DNA from: an uncultured Bacteroidota bacterium
GTDB taxonomy: Bacteria; Bacteroidota; Bacteroidia; Flavobacteriales; Flavobacteriaceae
Assembly: GCA_902509675.1 (NCBI GenBank)
Contig: CABWYN010000006.1
Coordinates: 1 to 50,182, forward strand
DNA: 50,182 bases
Direction: 5' to 3'
In this document: in pieces, positions 9,131 through 18,535 of the stretch
How the letters are laid out: the number at the start of each line of letters is the position of its first letter
Position numbering within the stretch: position 1 is the stretch's first letter
Notes under the pieces: generated by a model
The model's input: the letters and a program-made list of their open reading frames with translations, nothing else
Databases searched by the model: none
Told to the model about the DNA's origin: nothing
Program-made: the position numbers and the translations under genes

Positions 9131-10895
9131 TAAAACAAAAGTTTACAATATTGAATTGTTCAAGAGGCTGCTAGAGTATGTGAAGTCATACAATAATATC
9201 TTTATAGTTTCTGTTTTTTCTGTTGTTGGCCTCTCTGTTTTTGGTGCGTTAAGGCCAGTGGTACTGAAAAAAATTGTGGACGAAAATCTTACTCAGTCCA
9301 GTTATGACTTTTTTTTAGAATATATTCTATTAATGGCTCTTCTACTAGTCATGGAAGTTTTATCAAATTATTCCTTCATTTACAATGCCGGATTTTTAGG
9401 CCAATCTGTGGTGAAAGATATTAGGGTGAAATTATTCAATCACATTCAAAAATTTAAAATGAAATACTACGATAAATCATCTGTGGGTATTTTAATAACA
9501 AGAGCTGTAACTGATATGGAAAGAATTGCCGATATTTTTGGTCAAGGTCTTTTTATGATTCTCAGCGATATTTTAAAAATGTTGATCGTTGCAATAGTGA
9601 TGATAACTATGAATTGGGAACTAAGTATAATTGTTTTTATTTCCTTACCCTTTATCTTGTTAGCTACAAAAGTATTTCAAAAGTATATGAAATTGGCATT
9701 TGATGAGGTAAGAAATGAAGTTGCTAATTTGAACTCTTTTGTACAAGAAAGAGTTACGGGAATTAATATACTACAGCTCTTTGCTAGAGAAAAAGTAGAA
9801 TATGAAAAATTTAAATTAATAAATGAGCGTCACAAAAAAGCTTGGCTTAAGACAGTTTGGTATAATTCAATATTTTTTCCTGTTGCTGAAATATTCTCGT
9901 CACTTACCCTAGGGCTAGTTGTTTGGTATGGGGGAATGAATACAGTTTTAGACAATACAGCATCATTAGGCGAACTAACGGCCTTTATAATGATGATTCC
10001 TATGTTGTTTAGACCCTTAAATCAAATAGCTAATAAGTTTAATACTCTACTCATGGGAATGGTAGCGGCAGAAAGAGTTTTTAAAATTTTAGATACTGAA
10101 TCAAAAATAAAAGATAATGGCTTAAAGACTGCTGATAATATAATGGGTAAGATTAAATACGAAAATGTACATTTTTCTTATAATTCATCTGAAAAAGTAA
10201 TAGAAGATTTTAATCTAGAGATTAAAGCCGGAACTACTAATGCAATAGTGGGAGCTACTGGCTCAGGAAAGTCCACAATTATAAAGCTGTTAAATAGATT
10301 TTATGAAATTAACGAAGGAGAAATATATATAGACGACATTAACATTAAAAACTATAAAATCTCGTCATTAAGAAAAAATATTGGCTTTGTTTCACAAGAT
10401 GTTCATCTATTTTCCGATTCCATTTTAAATAATATCACCTTGAAAAACTCTAAAATTCCGTTTTTAAGAGTTAAGAATGCAGCCAAGGAAATTCAAATAG
10501 ATGATTTTATTAGCTCACTTCCTGAAGGTTATAATTATAATGTTAGGGAAAGAGGGGTAGGTATTTCCACTGGTCAACGACAACTTATATCATTTCTACG
10601 AGCGTTTATAAAAAACCCTCAAATTCTTGTACTTGATGAAGCAACATCTTCAATTGATACAGACTCAGAATTACTAATTCAAAATGCCATAGAAAAGATT
10701 ACAAAAGACAGGACCTCAATTATTATTGCACACAGATTGAGTACAATAATGAAAGCAGATAATATTATAGTTATGGATAAAGGGAAAATTGTTGAATGTG
10801 GTAAACACAGCGATTTGATTATCGATAAAAATGGATATTACAAAAAACTATTCGATGCACAACTTAAAAAAGAAAGAAGTACTTTGGTAAATTAG
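9123..10895 (+). CDS. ABC exporter, fused permease and ATPase (MsbA/MdlB-like)
   Basis: A 590-aa half-transporter that would work as a dimer in the inner membrane. Residues 1-320 hold the six-helix type I exporter domain (PVVLKKIVDENL near 50). The ATPase follows: Walker A GATGSGKST near 377, Q-loop FVSQD, signature STGQR near 482 (replacing the usual SGGQ), Walker B ILVLDEATSSID near 502-513, and H-loop IIAHRLS. The family exports lipids, drugs or peptides; substrate unknown. It overlaps truA by 8 bp at its start, and its stop overlaps the convergent cdaA stop by 4 bp. Confidence 0.93.
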   Translation: MTNKTKVYNIELFKRLLEYVKSYNNIFIVSVFSVVGLSVFGALRPVVLKKIVDENLTQSSYDFFLEYILLMALLLVMEVLSNYSFIYNAGFLGQSVVKDIRVKLFNHIQKFKMKYYDKSSVGILITRAVTDMERIADIFGQGLFMILSDILKMLIVAIVMITMNWELSIIVFISLPFILLATKVFQKYMKLAFDEVRNEVANLNSFVQERVTGINILQLFAREKVEYEKFKLINERHKKAWLKTVWYNSIFFPVAEIFSSLTLGLVVWYGGMNTVLDNTASLGELTAFIMMIPMLFRPLNQIANKFNTLLMGMVAAERVFKILDTESKIKDNGLKTADNIMGKIKYENVHFSYNSSEKVIEDFNLEIKAGTTNAIVGATGSGKSTIIKLLNRFYEINEGEIYIDDINIKNYKISSLRKNIGFVSQDVHLFSDSILNNITLKNSKIPFLRVKNAAKEIQIDDFISSLPEGYNYNVRERGVGISTGQRQLISFLRAFIKNPQILVLDEATSSIDTDSELLIQNAIEKITKDRTSIIIAHRLSTIMKADNIIVMDKGKIVECGKHSDLIIDKNGYYKKLFDAQLKKERSTLVN

Positions 10896-11683
10896 GAAAG
10901 ATCTTTTTCAATTAATTTGTTAAGATTATCCATTGATATAAACTCGATAAACTTTCCGTTTTTTATGTAAGATATTTTTCCATTTTCTTCTGAAACTACA
11001 ATTGCAACTGCATCGGTTTTTTCTGTAATGCTAACGGCAGCTCTGTGTCTTAGCCCATATTTTACAGAGATTTTAGATTGATTGTTAATGGGAAGGACTA
11101 CACGTGTTGCCTTGATAAAATTGTTAGAAATAATAATTGCTCCATCATGAAGTGGACTATTTTTGAAAAAAATACTTTCTAAAATAGGCTGAGTCACCAT
11201 GATATTCATCTCATCTCCTGAGTCCTCTAAAAAATTTAAATTATTACTTCTTTCAATAACAATTAAAGCACCGGTATTGGATTTGCTCATATTTTCGCAG
11301 GCAAGAATTACTGATTCGATATCGGTTGTATCTCTTTCTAGTTTTTGATTTTTGAAGAATTTTATTTTTTCTAAAAATGACCCTTTTTTTGAAAGATTCG
11401 TAGATCCGACCATTAATAAAAATTTCCTTATTTCAGGCTGAAACACAACTATCAGTGCAATAATTCCTACACTCATGAAACCACCAATAATACCTGAAAG
11501 TAATTCCATATCCAATAAAACTGTTATTCTCCAGAGTAAATAAATTAGAATGATTCCGATAAAAATATTTATAGCTACTGTACCTTTTAATAATTTATAG
11601 GCATAATATAAAAGACTCGCAACTAAAATGATGTCAAGAACATCAATTATTGAAAAATTTAAAATTTCGGCGATAAAGTCCAT
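10892..11683 (-). CDS. cdaA: Diadenylate cyclase CdaA (c-di-AMP synthase)
   Basis: Condenses two ATP into the second messenger c-di-AMP at the inner membrane. The 263-aa protein has three predicted N-terminal membrane segments (about residues 10-30, 35-53 and 60-82) and then a DAC domain. Its catalytic motifs are intact: DGA in SPLHDGAIII near residue 180 and RHR in LRHRAAVSITEKTDAVAIVV near 212. It lies 29 bp downstream of folP on the same strand, a pairing common in Bacteroidota. No c-di-AMP phosphodiesterase or receptor gene is in the window. Confidence 0.95.
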   Translation of the reverse strand: MDFIAEILNFSIIDVLDIILVASLLYYAYKLLKGTVAINIFIGIILIYLLWRITVLLDMELLSGIIGGFMSVGIIALIVVFQPEIRKFLLMVGSTNLSKKGSFLEKIKFFKNQKLERDTTDIESVILACENMSKSNTGALIVIERSNNLNFLEDSGDEMNIMVTQPILESIFFKNSPLHDGAIIISNNFIKATRVVLPINNQSKISVKYGLRHRAAVSITEKTDAVAIVVSEENGKISYIKNGKFIEFISMDNLNKLIEKDLS

Positions 11684-11712
11684 AATTTACACAAATATAG
11701 GATTATTTAATT

Positions 11713-12537
11713 TTAAGAATTTAATTCACTTACCAATCTAATGCATTCATTGGCTTGTTTTACATCGTGAGTTCGAATAATTTTAGCTCCTTTTAATAAC
11801 GATACGGTATGTAGTACTGTTGATCCGTTTAATGAATTATCAGGTGTTGTATTTAAGGTCTTATATATCATTGATTTTCTTGAAACACCAACCAATATTG
11901 GTCTTTTGTGCTGATTGAAAAGATTTAAATTATTTAAAATATCAAAATTTTGTTTCGTTGTTTTAGAAAAGCCAAATCCAGGATCAATTATAATATTCTT
12001 TATGCCAAAACTTTCAGCTAATGAGATTTTTTCGTTGAAATATTTATTGAGTTCCCCAAAAATATCTTTGTAATTGGTTTTTTCCATCATATTTCCTGGA
12101 TCTCCTTTCATGTGCATGATTATATAAGGAACATTCAATTTTGCAATAGTTTTGTACATTTTTGAATCTAATGATCCTCCAGAAATATCATTAATAATGT
12201 CTGCCCCACATTCAACTGATAATTTTGCAACTTCACTTCTAAAAGTATCAATTGAAATTAAAATTTTCGGATATTTTTTCTTAATTAATTTAATAACTGG
12301 CAATACGCGCTTTAACTCAGTGTCAATACTTATCTCTTCAGCACCAGGGCGAGAACTATACCCGCCTATGTCAATAATACTTGCCCCGTCAGAAACCATT
12401 TTTTTAACCTGATCGATAACTTTATTTTTTGAGTTGTAGAATCCTCCATCGTAAAAAGAATCAGGTGTAACATTTAAAATTCCCATGATGATTGGACTAG
12501 AAATATCTAACAGATTTCCCTTTATATTTATTGTCAT
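11713..12537 (-). CDS. folP: Dihydropteroate synthase
   Basis: Joins p-aminobenzoate to hydroxymethyl-dihydropterin diphosphate in folate synthesis; the target of sulfonamides. The 274-aa protein shows the pterin-site motifs MGILNVTPDSFYDGG near residue 18, IIDIGGYSSRPGAEEIS near 55, SIDTFRSEVAK near 98, DIINDISGG, IIMHMKGDPGNM and a C-terminal RTHDV. The length and motif spacing are normal for the sul-sensitive chromosomal form. It is the first gene of the folP-cdaA pair and is divergent from the DUF1599 gene by 82 bp. Confidence 0.96.
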   Translation of the reverse strand: MTINIKGNLLDISSPIIMGILNVTPDSFYDGGFYNSKNKVIDQVKKMVSDGASIIDIGGYSSRPGAEEISIDTELKRVLPVIKLIKKKYPKILISIDTFRSEVAKLSVECGADIINDISGGSLDSKMYKTIAKLNVPYIIMHMKGDPGNMMEKTNYKDIFGELNKYFNEKISLAESFGIKNIIIDPGFGFSKTTKQNFDILNNLNLFNQHKRPILVGVSRKSMIYKTLNTTPDNSLNGSTVLHTVSLLKGAKIIRTHDVKQANECIRLVSELNS

Positions 12538-12619
12538 TTCAGGATGTTTAAAAATTTAAAGATGTTTGTTTGATGATTAAAGATATTTAATCGAAATTTA
12601 CGTAAAATTACTACTATTC

Positions 12620-13159
12620 GTGCAAAAAACTTTAAAGCAATACGATAATGTAACAACAAAGTGTAAATCTCTTTTTGAAAAGAAATTACATGACTATGGT
12701 AGCGCTTGGAGAATTTTAAGGCTTTCTTCGTTAACCGATCAAATTTTTATAAAAGCTCAAAGGATTAGGGGGCTTCAACAAAACTCTGTTCAAATGATTG
12801 ATGAAAGCCAATCAGATGAATTTATTGGAATAATTAATTATTCAATCATGGCCTTAATTCAAATTGAGAAAGGGATTTCAGAAATTCCAGATTTAAATTC
12901 CAAGCAATGTATGGAACTCTATGATTTGATGATGAATAAGACTAGAGACTTGATGATGAATAAAAATCACGATTATGGTGAAGCATGGAGAGAGATGAGG
13001 GTTAGCTCTCTGACGGATTTAATTTTACAAAAATTACTAAGAGTCAAGCAAATTGAAGATAATCAAGGCAGTACTCTTGTCAGTGAAGGAATAGATGCAA
13101 ATTACACAGACATAATTAACTACGCAGTTTTTGCCTTAATTCATTTAAAATTACAATGA
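12620..13159 (+). CDS. DUF1599-domain protein with internal duplication
   Basis: A 179-aa protein starting with GTG. It consists of two copies of one motif: HDYGSAWRILRLSSLTDQIF from residue 24 and HDYGEAWREMRVSSLTDLIL from residue 117. DUF1599 (also called nucleotide modification associated domain 1) is found in Bacteroidota and phages; its biochemical role is unknown to me. The acidic and His residues recur in both halves, so each may carry an active or binding site. It is the first gene of a plus-strand run, and the next gene overlaps it by 4 bp (ATGA). Confidence 0.85.
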   Translation: MQKTLKQYDNVTTKCKSLFEKKLHDYGSAWRILRLSSLTDQIFIKAQRIRGLQQNSVQMIDESQSDEFIGIINYSIMALIQIEKGISEIPDLNSKQCMELYDLMMNKTRDLMMNKNHDYGEAWREMRVSSLTDLILQKLLRVKQIEDNQGSTLVSEGIDANYTDIINYAVFALIHLKLQ

Positions 13160-14253
13160 AATTTATAACCACTTTTTTTAGATATTTTGTAGGATCACTT
13201 TTTATTTTTTCTGGTTTGATTAAATTAAATGATCCTGTTGGTTTTTCATTCAAATTGGAGGAATACTTTGGCCCAACAGTTTTTGATATTGATTTTTTAA
13301 TTCCAACTGTATTACCAATGGCAATTTTTATTGTTATTCTTGAGGTTGTTCTTGGTGTATTTTTGATTATTGGTTACAAGAAAAAACTTACAATATGGAG
13401 TTTATTAGGGATGATTATTTTCTTTACTTTTTTAACATGGTATTCTGCATATTTTAATAAAGTTACAGATTGTGGTTGTTTTGGGGACGCAATAAAACTT
13501 ACTCCATGGGAATCCTTTACAAAGGATGTCATTTTATTAATAATGATTTCTTTTTTATTCCTGAGGATAAATTTCATTCAGCCACTATTTAATTCTATAA
13601 CGGAAAAATATGTGATAGGTTTTTCCTTGATAATATGTTTTGCCATCACTTATAGAGTTTTGAATCATCTACCGATCTTAGATTTTAGAGCATACAAAAT
13701 AGGGGATAATTTAATGGAAAATATGACTATTCCCGATGATGCTCCCAAGGACTTATATGAGTACAACTGGGAGTTCATAGACGGTGACGAAAAAAAGACA
13801 ATCGTAACCAATGGGGAGTATCCAAATGTTTCATGGGAATTTGTTAAAGTGGAAACTGAATTATTAGAAAAAGGATATGAGCCCTCAATTTACGATTTCA
13901 CCATTGAGGTGAATAATGAAGATTTAACTGATGAAATTTTAAACGAAGAGAAATTGGTAATTTATATTTCATATAACCTTGACAAGTTTTCGATAAGTTC
14001 AATTCAAGATATGATTGATTCTGCAGAAAAAGCTAAAGAATTAGGTTATAAAATAATCGGTCTTACCGCATCCTCTATTGAGCAACGAGATCTATTTTTA
14101 AAAGCAAATAATATATTTTTTAATTTTTATACCTGCGATGAGACTGCTTTGAAAACAATTGTTCGCTCAAATCCTGGTGCAATTGTATTAAATAAAGGTA
14201 CAGTAGTCGATAAAAAACATCACAAAGATTTTTCTGATTTAAATTTTAGATAA
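13156..14253 (+). CDS. DoxX/MauE-like membrane protein (BT_3928-type)
   Basis: A 365-aa protein. The first about 150 residues form a four-helix DoxX/MauE-like domain, with FFRYFVGSLFIFSGLIKLND at the N-terminus and a Cys pair in VTDCGCFGDAIKLTPWESF. After a fifth membrane segment near 155-170, the rest is a soluble domain resembling a thioredoxin fold in layout. I see no CxxC in the soluble part, so a redox function there is unproven. The family is conserved in Bacteroidota and thought to be linked to envelope redox chemistry. ATGA overlap with DUF1599 and zero spacing to the permease gene point to one operon. Confidence 0.82.
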   Translation: MKFITTFFRYFVGSLFIFSGLIKLNDPVGFSFKLEEYFGPTVFDIDFLIPTVLPMAIFIVILEVVLGVFLIIGYKKKLTIWSLLGMIIFFTFLTWYSAYFNKVTDCGCFGDAIKLTPWESFTKDVILLIMISFLFLRINFIQPLFNSITEKYVIGFSLIICFAITYRVLNHLPILDFRAYKIGDNLMENMTIPDDAPKDLYEYNWEFIDGDEKKTIVTNGEYPNVSWEFVKVETELLEKGYEPSIYDFTIEVNNEDLTDEILNEEKLVIYISYNLDKFSISSIQDMIDSAEKAKELGYKIIGLTASSIEQRDLFLKANNIFFNFYTCDETALKTIVRSNPGAIVLNKGTVVDKKHHKDFSDLNFR

Positions 14254-15330
14254 TTGGTTAATTATATTCTAGACAAGTTTTTTTATTCCCTAATAACTTT
14301 ATTTGGAGTGGTTACCGTGATTTTTTTTTTATTTAATGTATTGCCAGGCGATCCTGCACAAATGATGCTCGGGCAAAATGAAAATTCGGAGCAGATACAA
14401 ATCGTCAAAAAAAAGTATGGATTTGATAAACCTTTAAGAACCCAGTATTTTTATTATTTAAACGATTTGTCTCCAATATCAATACATTCAAATGATTCTG
14501 ATGACTATACTTTTTTTGATGAGGAAAAATACTCTGGTATTCAACTTCTTAGATTATCTAATCTAAGCCTAAATCTAAAATTCCCATATTTAAGAACATC
14601 TTTTGTAAATCAAGGAAAAAAAGTTTCTGAAATTATTGGTGACACACTACCTAACACTATAATCTTGGCTATTTCGGCTATTTCAATAGCTATTATTTTG
14701 GGAATTATTCTTGGAATCTTTTCTGCATTATTTAAGAATTCTATTATAGATTTCTCCATACAGTTTTTTAGTACGATCGGGATGAGTGTGCCTTCTTTTT
14801 TTAGTGCTATTATATTTGCATGGGTTTTTGGTTTTCTTTTAAAAGATTTGACGGGGTTAGAAATGTCTGGAAGCTTATATGAATTAGATGATTATGGAGA
14901 ATCTTACAATTTAAAATTAAAAAATCTTATACTTCCTTCAATAGTATTAGGGATTAGACCTTTAGCTGTGATTAGTCAGTTAATGCGAAACGAGTTGCTG
15001 AACGTATTAAACCAAGATTATATTAGAACCGCCAGAGCTAAAGGACTTTCTAATTTTTTAGTTATAAGGGATCATGCTCTAAAGAACTCTTTAAACCCGG
15101 TTGTGACTGCTATATCTGGCTGGTTTGCTTCCTTGCTAGCAGGTGCCGTTTTTGTTGAATTTATCTTTGGATGGAACGGAATTGGAAAGGAAATAGTTAA
15201 TGCGTTAAACTTGTTGGACCTGCCAGTAATGATGGGTTCTGTAACAGTCATTGCTTTTATGTTTATCATAATAAATATATTAGTAGATATTATATATATA
15301 AAATTAGATCCAAGAATTAAATTAAATTAG
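14254..15330 (+). CDS. OppB/DppB-type ABC transporter permease
   Basis: A 358-aa inner membrane permease. TTG at 14254, directly after the previous stop codon, gives the family-typical N-terminus (VNYILDKFFYSLITLFGVVT, then NVLPGDPAQMMLG). The EAA-type loop that contacts the ATPase is visible (NQDYIRTARAKGLSNFLVIR) followed by HALKNSLNPVVT and EFIFGWNGIGKE. The family imports di- or oligopeptides together with a second permease, two ATPases and a binding protein, none of which is in this window. Residues about 65-120 form a longer than usual periplasmic loop. tpiA starts 1 bp after its stop. Confidence 0.9.
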   Translation: MVNYILDKFFYSLITLFGVVTVIFFLFNVLPGDPAQMMLGQNENSEQIQIVKKKYGFDKPLRTQYFYYLNDLSPISIHSNDSDDYTFFDEEKYSGIQLLRLSNLSLNLKFPYLRTSFVNQGKKVSEIIGDTLPNTIILAISAISIAIILGIILGIFSALFKNSIIDFSIQFFSTIGMSVPSFFSAIIFAWVFGFLLKDLTGLEMSGSLYELDDYGESYNLKLKNLILPSIVLGIRPLAVISQLMRNELLNVLNQDYIRTARAKGLSNFLVIRDHALKNSLNPVVTAISGWFASLLAGAVFVEFIFGWNGIGKEIVNALNLLDLPVMMGSVTVIAFMFIIINILVDIIYIKLDPRIKLN

Positions 15331-15331
15331 A

Positions 15332-16087
15332 ATGAAAAGAAAAAAAGTTGTTGCAGGGAATTGGAAAATGAATATGAATTTAGAGGAATCAAAAAAGCTA
15401 ATTTCTGAATTAATGCAGATCAATGTGGAAAATGTAGATGTTAAAATTGCGCCTAGCTTCACTAATTTATTTCACTCTAATATAATGTTAGATTCTTCTA
15501 GCATTGAAGTCATTTCACAAGACATGCATCACGAACAAAAAGGCGCCTTTACAGGTGAGATTTCAGCTGAAATGCTATTGGGTATTGGGATCAAAACGTC
15601 GATTATTGGACACAGCGAAAGAAGAAAATATTTTGGTGAGACAGATTTAATATTATCTAAAAAAGTTAATTCAGCAATTGAAAATAAGATGAAAATAGTT
15701 TTTTGTATCGGGGAAGAACTAATGGACAGAAACAATAATAATCATTTTGACATAATTGAATCGCAACTACGAAATGGAATTTTTCATATTGAGTCATCAC
15801 AATTTAAAAATATAATTATTGCCTATGAACCCGTATGGGCTATTGGGACAGGAATGACCGCAAATTCTGATCAAATTCAAGAAATGCATCAATTTATTAG
15901 AGATTTGGTAAATTCTAAATTCGGAAACGAGATTTCACAAAATATAAAAATTTTATACGGCGGTAGTGTTAAACCTAGTAATGCTAAAGAAATATTTTCT
16001 TTGAAGGATATAGACGGAGGATTAATCGGAGGAGCATCTTTAAATTTTTCCGACTTCAATTCAATAGTTGAAGCTGCCAATGAATGA
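15332..16087 (+). CDS. tpiA: Triosephosphate isomerase
   Basis: Interconverts dihydroxyacetone phosphate and glyceraldehyde 3-phosphate in glycolysis. The 251-aa TIM barrel has all catalytic parts: Lys in GNWKMN near residue 12, His in GHSERR near 95, Glu in YEPVWAIGTG near 167, and the phosphate-binding YGGSV and GGLIGGASL at the end. The length is normal. It starts 1 bp after the OppB-like gene and overlaps prmA by 8 bp, so it is embedded in an operon. Confidence 0.98.
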   Translation: MKRKKVVAGNWKMNMNLEESKKLISELMQINVENVDVKIAPSFTNLFHSNIMLDSSSIEVISQDMHHEQKGAFTGEISAEMLLGIGIKTSIIGHSERRKYFGETDLILSKKVNSAIENKMKIVFCIGEELMDRNNNNHFDIIESQLRNGIFHIESSQFKNIIIAYEPVWAIGTGMTANSDQIQEMHQFIRDLVNSKFGNEISQNIKILYGGSVKPSNAKEIFSLKDIDGGLIGGASLNFSDFNSIVEAANE

Positions 16088-16928
16088 AAATTATACATCG
16101 GTAGATTTTAAAATTTCGCCTATTTACCCTGGGGTTGAAATTTTAATAGCACAGCTCAGCCAATTAGATTTTGAAATGTTTGAAGAATTAAATTCAGGTC
16201 TAGTAGCTTATATTCCATCTAAAAATTTTAAAAAGGATTTACTGTCAAAGGTTAAATTACTTAAATCAGCTGAGTTTGATATAACTTATACAATTAGCAT
16301 AGTTGAGGATAAAAACTGGAATAAAGAATGGGAAAAAAATTTTAAGCCTGTAAAAATTAGCGATGATTGTATAATTAGAGCACCTTTCCATAAATCTTTT
16401 GATAAAACTTATGAAATCATCATCAGTCCGGAAATGAGTTTTGGTACTGGGCATCATGAAACAACTCAATTAATGATTGAAAATATTTTAGATATTGATC
16501 TTGTCGATTTACATGTGTGTGATGTCGGATGTGGAACGGGTATTTTATCAATATTAAGTGAAAAGAAGGGTGCAAAAAAAATTGATGCAGTAGATATTGA
16601 TAAAAGGTGTTATATAAATTCTATAGAAAATCTAAAAAGAAATAAATGCACCAAATTTTCCGTAGATCATTCTAATTCTGATTCATTGCTAAAGAGCAAA
16701 TATGATTTGATTTTGTGTAACATTAATCTTAATCATTTAATCTCTAATTTTGAAAATTTTAAAAAAATCTCTAAACAAAATACAATCTTAGTAGTAAGTG
16801 GTTTTTATAAGAAGGATCTGGACCAGGTAAATCTAAAATTGAAAAATAAAAACTTTGATCTCTTAGACTTCAAAGAAAAAAACAATTGGATAAGTTCTAA
16901 ATATTGTTACAATTTAACACCTCAGTAG
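16080..16928 (+). CDS. prmA: Ribosomal protein L11 methyltransferase
   Basis: Adds methyl groups to ribosomal protein L11 using S-adenosylmethionine. ATG at 16080 gives 282 aa and an 8-bp overlap with tpiA; a TTG at 16068 would add four residues but is less likely. Motifs: SFGTGHHETTQLMIE near residue 120, SAM-binding DVGCGTGILSILSEKKGAKK near 145, and LILCNINLNHL near 215, the PrmA version of the N-x-x-x motif. The last 32 bp overlap the convergent MBL-rhodanese gene. Confidence 0.95.
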   Translation: MNENYTSVDFKISPIYPGVEILIAQLSQLDFEMFEELNSGLVAYIPSKNFKKDLLSKVKLLKSAEFDITYTISIVEDKNWNKEWEKNFKPVKISDDCIIRAPFHKSFDKTYEIIISPEMSFGTGHHETTQLMIENILDIDLVDLHVCDVGCGTGILSILSEKKGAKKIDAVDIDKRCYINSIENLKRNKCTKFSVDHSNSDSLLKSKYDLILCNINLNHLISNFENFKKISKQNTILVVSGFYKKDLDQVNLKLKNKNFDLLDFKEKNNWISSKYCYNLTPQ

Positions 16929-18318
16929 AGTTATAGCAGTTTTCGTTTAAATCACACTTTAAAATTTCATTGAATCCTTCGGTAATATTGGTAAGGCCTT
17001 TAAATCCTAATTTCATTAATATTGAAATAGCTATAACGGATCTATAGCCACCCGCACAGTGGACATATAAATTATCTTCATATTTAATTTCACTGAATGA
17101 ATTTTTTAATTTATCAAGAGGATGGTTCAGAGCTCCCTCAATATGTTTGTTATCGAATTCAGAGTTAGTTCTGACGTCTAATAAATTAACTTTATTCATT
17201 TTAAGAATATCAACAAATTTTTTTGAGCTTATAGATTCAATTGTTATTGTCGGATTTCCAAGATTTTCCCACTCTGTAATGCCACCTTTTAGAAAGCCTA
17301 AACAATTATCAAATCCAACTCTTGATAATCTGGTTAATGTCTCTATTTCTTTACCGTCAGGAACGATAAGTAAGATTTTTTTATTAACATCTCCGATTAT
17401 ATTTCCAACCCAGGGAGCAAAACTTCCATTTAATCCAATAAAAATTGAATTGGGGATGTGTTTATTCATGAAATCTTTTTGATGTCTTACATCAAGTAAG
17501 ATTATTTCAGGATTATTAAGATGATTTTTAAACTCATCAATGGTTAAAGATTTATTACCTTGCTTTATAACATCCTCATAAGAATTATAACCGGTTTTAT
17601 TCATCATTGCATTATCCTTAAAATATTTTGGAGGCAAAGGCATACCATCAAGAAGTTCTTTTACAAATTCATCTTTAGACATTTCTTCTCTCAAGGCATA
17701 ATTAGTTTTCTTTTGAACTCCAAGTGTGCTAAAGGTTTCTTTACTAAGATTTTTACCACAAGACGAACCTGCTCCGTGTGCAGGATATACAATGATGTGG
17801 TCTTCTAAAGGCATTATTTTATTTCTTAAAGAGTCAAAAAGTATTTTAGCTAAATCTTCACTGGTTGTGTTGGAGCTAGTAGCTAAATCCGGTCTACCTA
17901 CATCACCAATAAACAAGGTGTCTCCGGTGAAAATAGCATGATCTTTACCATTTTCATCGCTCAATAGATAGCATGTCGATTCAGGGGTATGCCCCGGTGT
18001 ATGAATTGTTCTTATGGTAATTTTTCCAACTGAAAAAATCTCAGAATCTTTTGCATTATACACAGGGTAATCGGTATTTGCTTCTGGGCCATAAATTATT
18101 TTTGCACCAGTTTTTCTTGCAAGATCTATGTGACCAGACACAAAATCCGCATGAAAATGTGTCTCAAAAATGTATTTAATCTTAGAATTATCTTTTTCTG
18201 CTTTTTCAATATATTGTTGAGTTTCTCTTAAAGGATCAATTATTACAGCTTCATTTTCAGAAGTTATGTAATAAGATCCTTGAGACAAGCATCCAGTGTA
18301 AATTTGTTCAATTTTCAT
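16897..18318 (-). CDS. MBL-fold hydrolase with two rhodanese domains (persulfide dioxygenase-like)
   Basis: A 473-aa cytoplasmic protein. Residues 1-245 are an ETHE1-type metallo-beta-lactamase domain with the metal ligands THFHADFVSGH near 53-63, HTPGHTPEST near 108, GDTLFIGDVGRPDL near 132 and YPAHGAGS near 178. Two rhodanese domains follow (about 260-355 and 365-460). The first has no catalytic Cys (LIVPDGKE); the second has Cys421 in YVHCAGGYRS. Related fusions oxidise glutathione persulfide or move sulfane sulfur; that role is inferred from family. Its 3' end overlaps prmA by 32 bp. A 59-aa membrane protein gene lies 12 bp upstream. Confidence 0.92.
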   Translation of the reverse strand: MKIEQIYTGCLSQGSYYITSENEAVIIDPLRETQQYIEKAEKDNSKIKYIFETHFHADFVSGHIDLARKTGAKIIYGPEANTDYPVYNAKDSEIFSVGKITIRTIHTPGHTPESTCYLLSDENGKDHAIFTGDTLFIGDVGRPDLATSSNTTSEDLAKILFDSLRNKIMPLEDHIIVYPAHGAGSSCGKNLSKETFSTLGVQKKTNYALREEMSKDEFVKELLDGMPLPPKYFKDNAMMNKTGYNSYEDVIKQGNKSLTIDEFKNHLNNPEIILLDVRHQKDFMNKHIPNSIFIGLNGSFAPWVGNIIGDVNKKILLIVPDGKEIETLTRLSRVGFDNCLGFLKGGITEWENLGNPTITIESISSKKFVDILKMNKVNLLDVRTNSEFDNKHIEGALNHPLDKLKNSFSEIKYEDNLYVHCAGGYRSVIAISILMKLGFKGLTNITEGFNEILKCDLNENCYNSTEVLNCNNI

Positions 18319-18330
18319 ACAAAAACAAAA

Positions 18331-18510
18331 TTATGAAATAATTAGCATAATTATTCCCCCTATGGCCATTCCTTCAATATGTGTTAGCCACAAAGCATCA
18401 AAAGTTGACAAATTAAGTTTTTTAAGCATACCCTCAATTTCATTAGCATACGGTTTTGTAAAAAAATACAGGCACACAACAATTAATATATAAACAGAGA
18501 TAATTTTCAT
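18331..18510 (-). CDS. 59-aa membrane protein, unknown
   Basis: ATG at 18510 opens a 59-codon frame ending at 18331. Translation begins MKIISVYILIVVCLYFFTKP and ends WLTHIEGMAIGGIIMLIIS, giving two hydrophobic segments around a polar stretch of about 22 residues. It lies 12 bp upstream of the MBL-rhodanese gene on the same strand and fills an otherwise empty 217-bp gap. Good hydrophobic pattern and operon position support a real gene; I recognise no family. Sulfur-handling operons sometimes include small membrane proteins, but no transport motif is seen here. Confidence 0.6.
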   Translation of the reverse strand: MKIISVYILIVVCLYFFTKPYANEIEGMLKKLNLSTFDALWLTHIEGMAIGGIIMLIIS

Positions 18511-18535
18511 AGTATAAATTTACAAATCTTTACTA

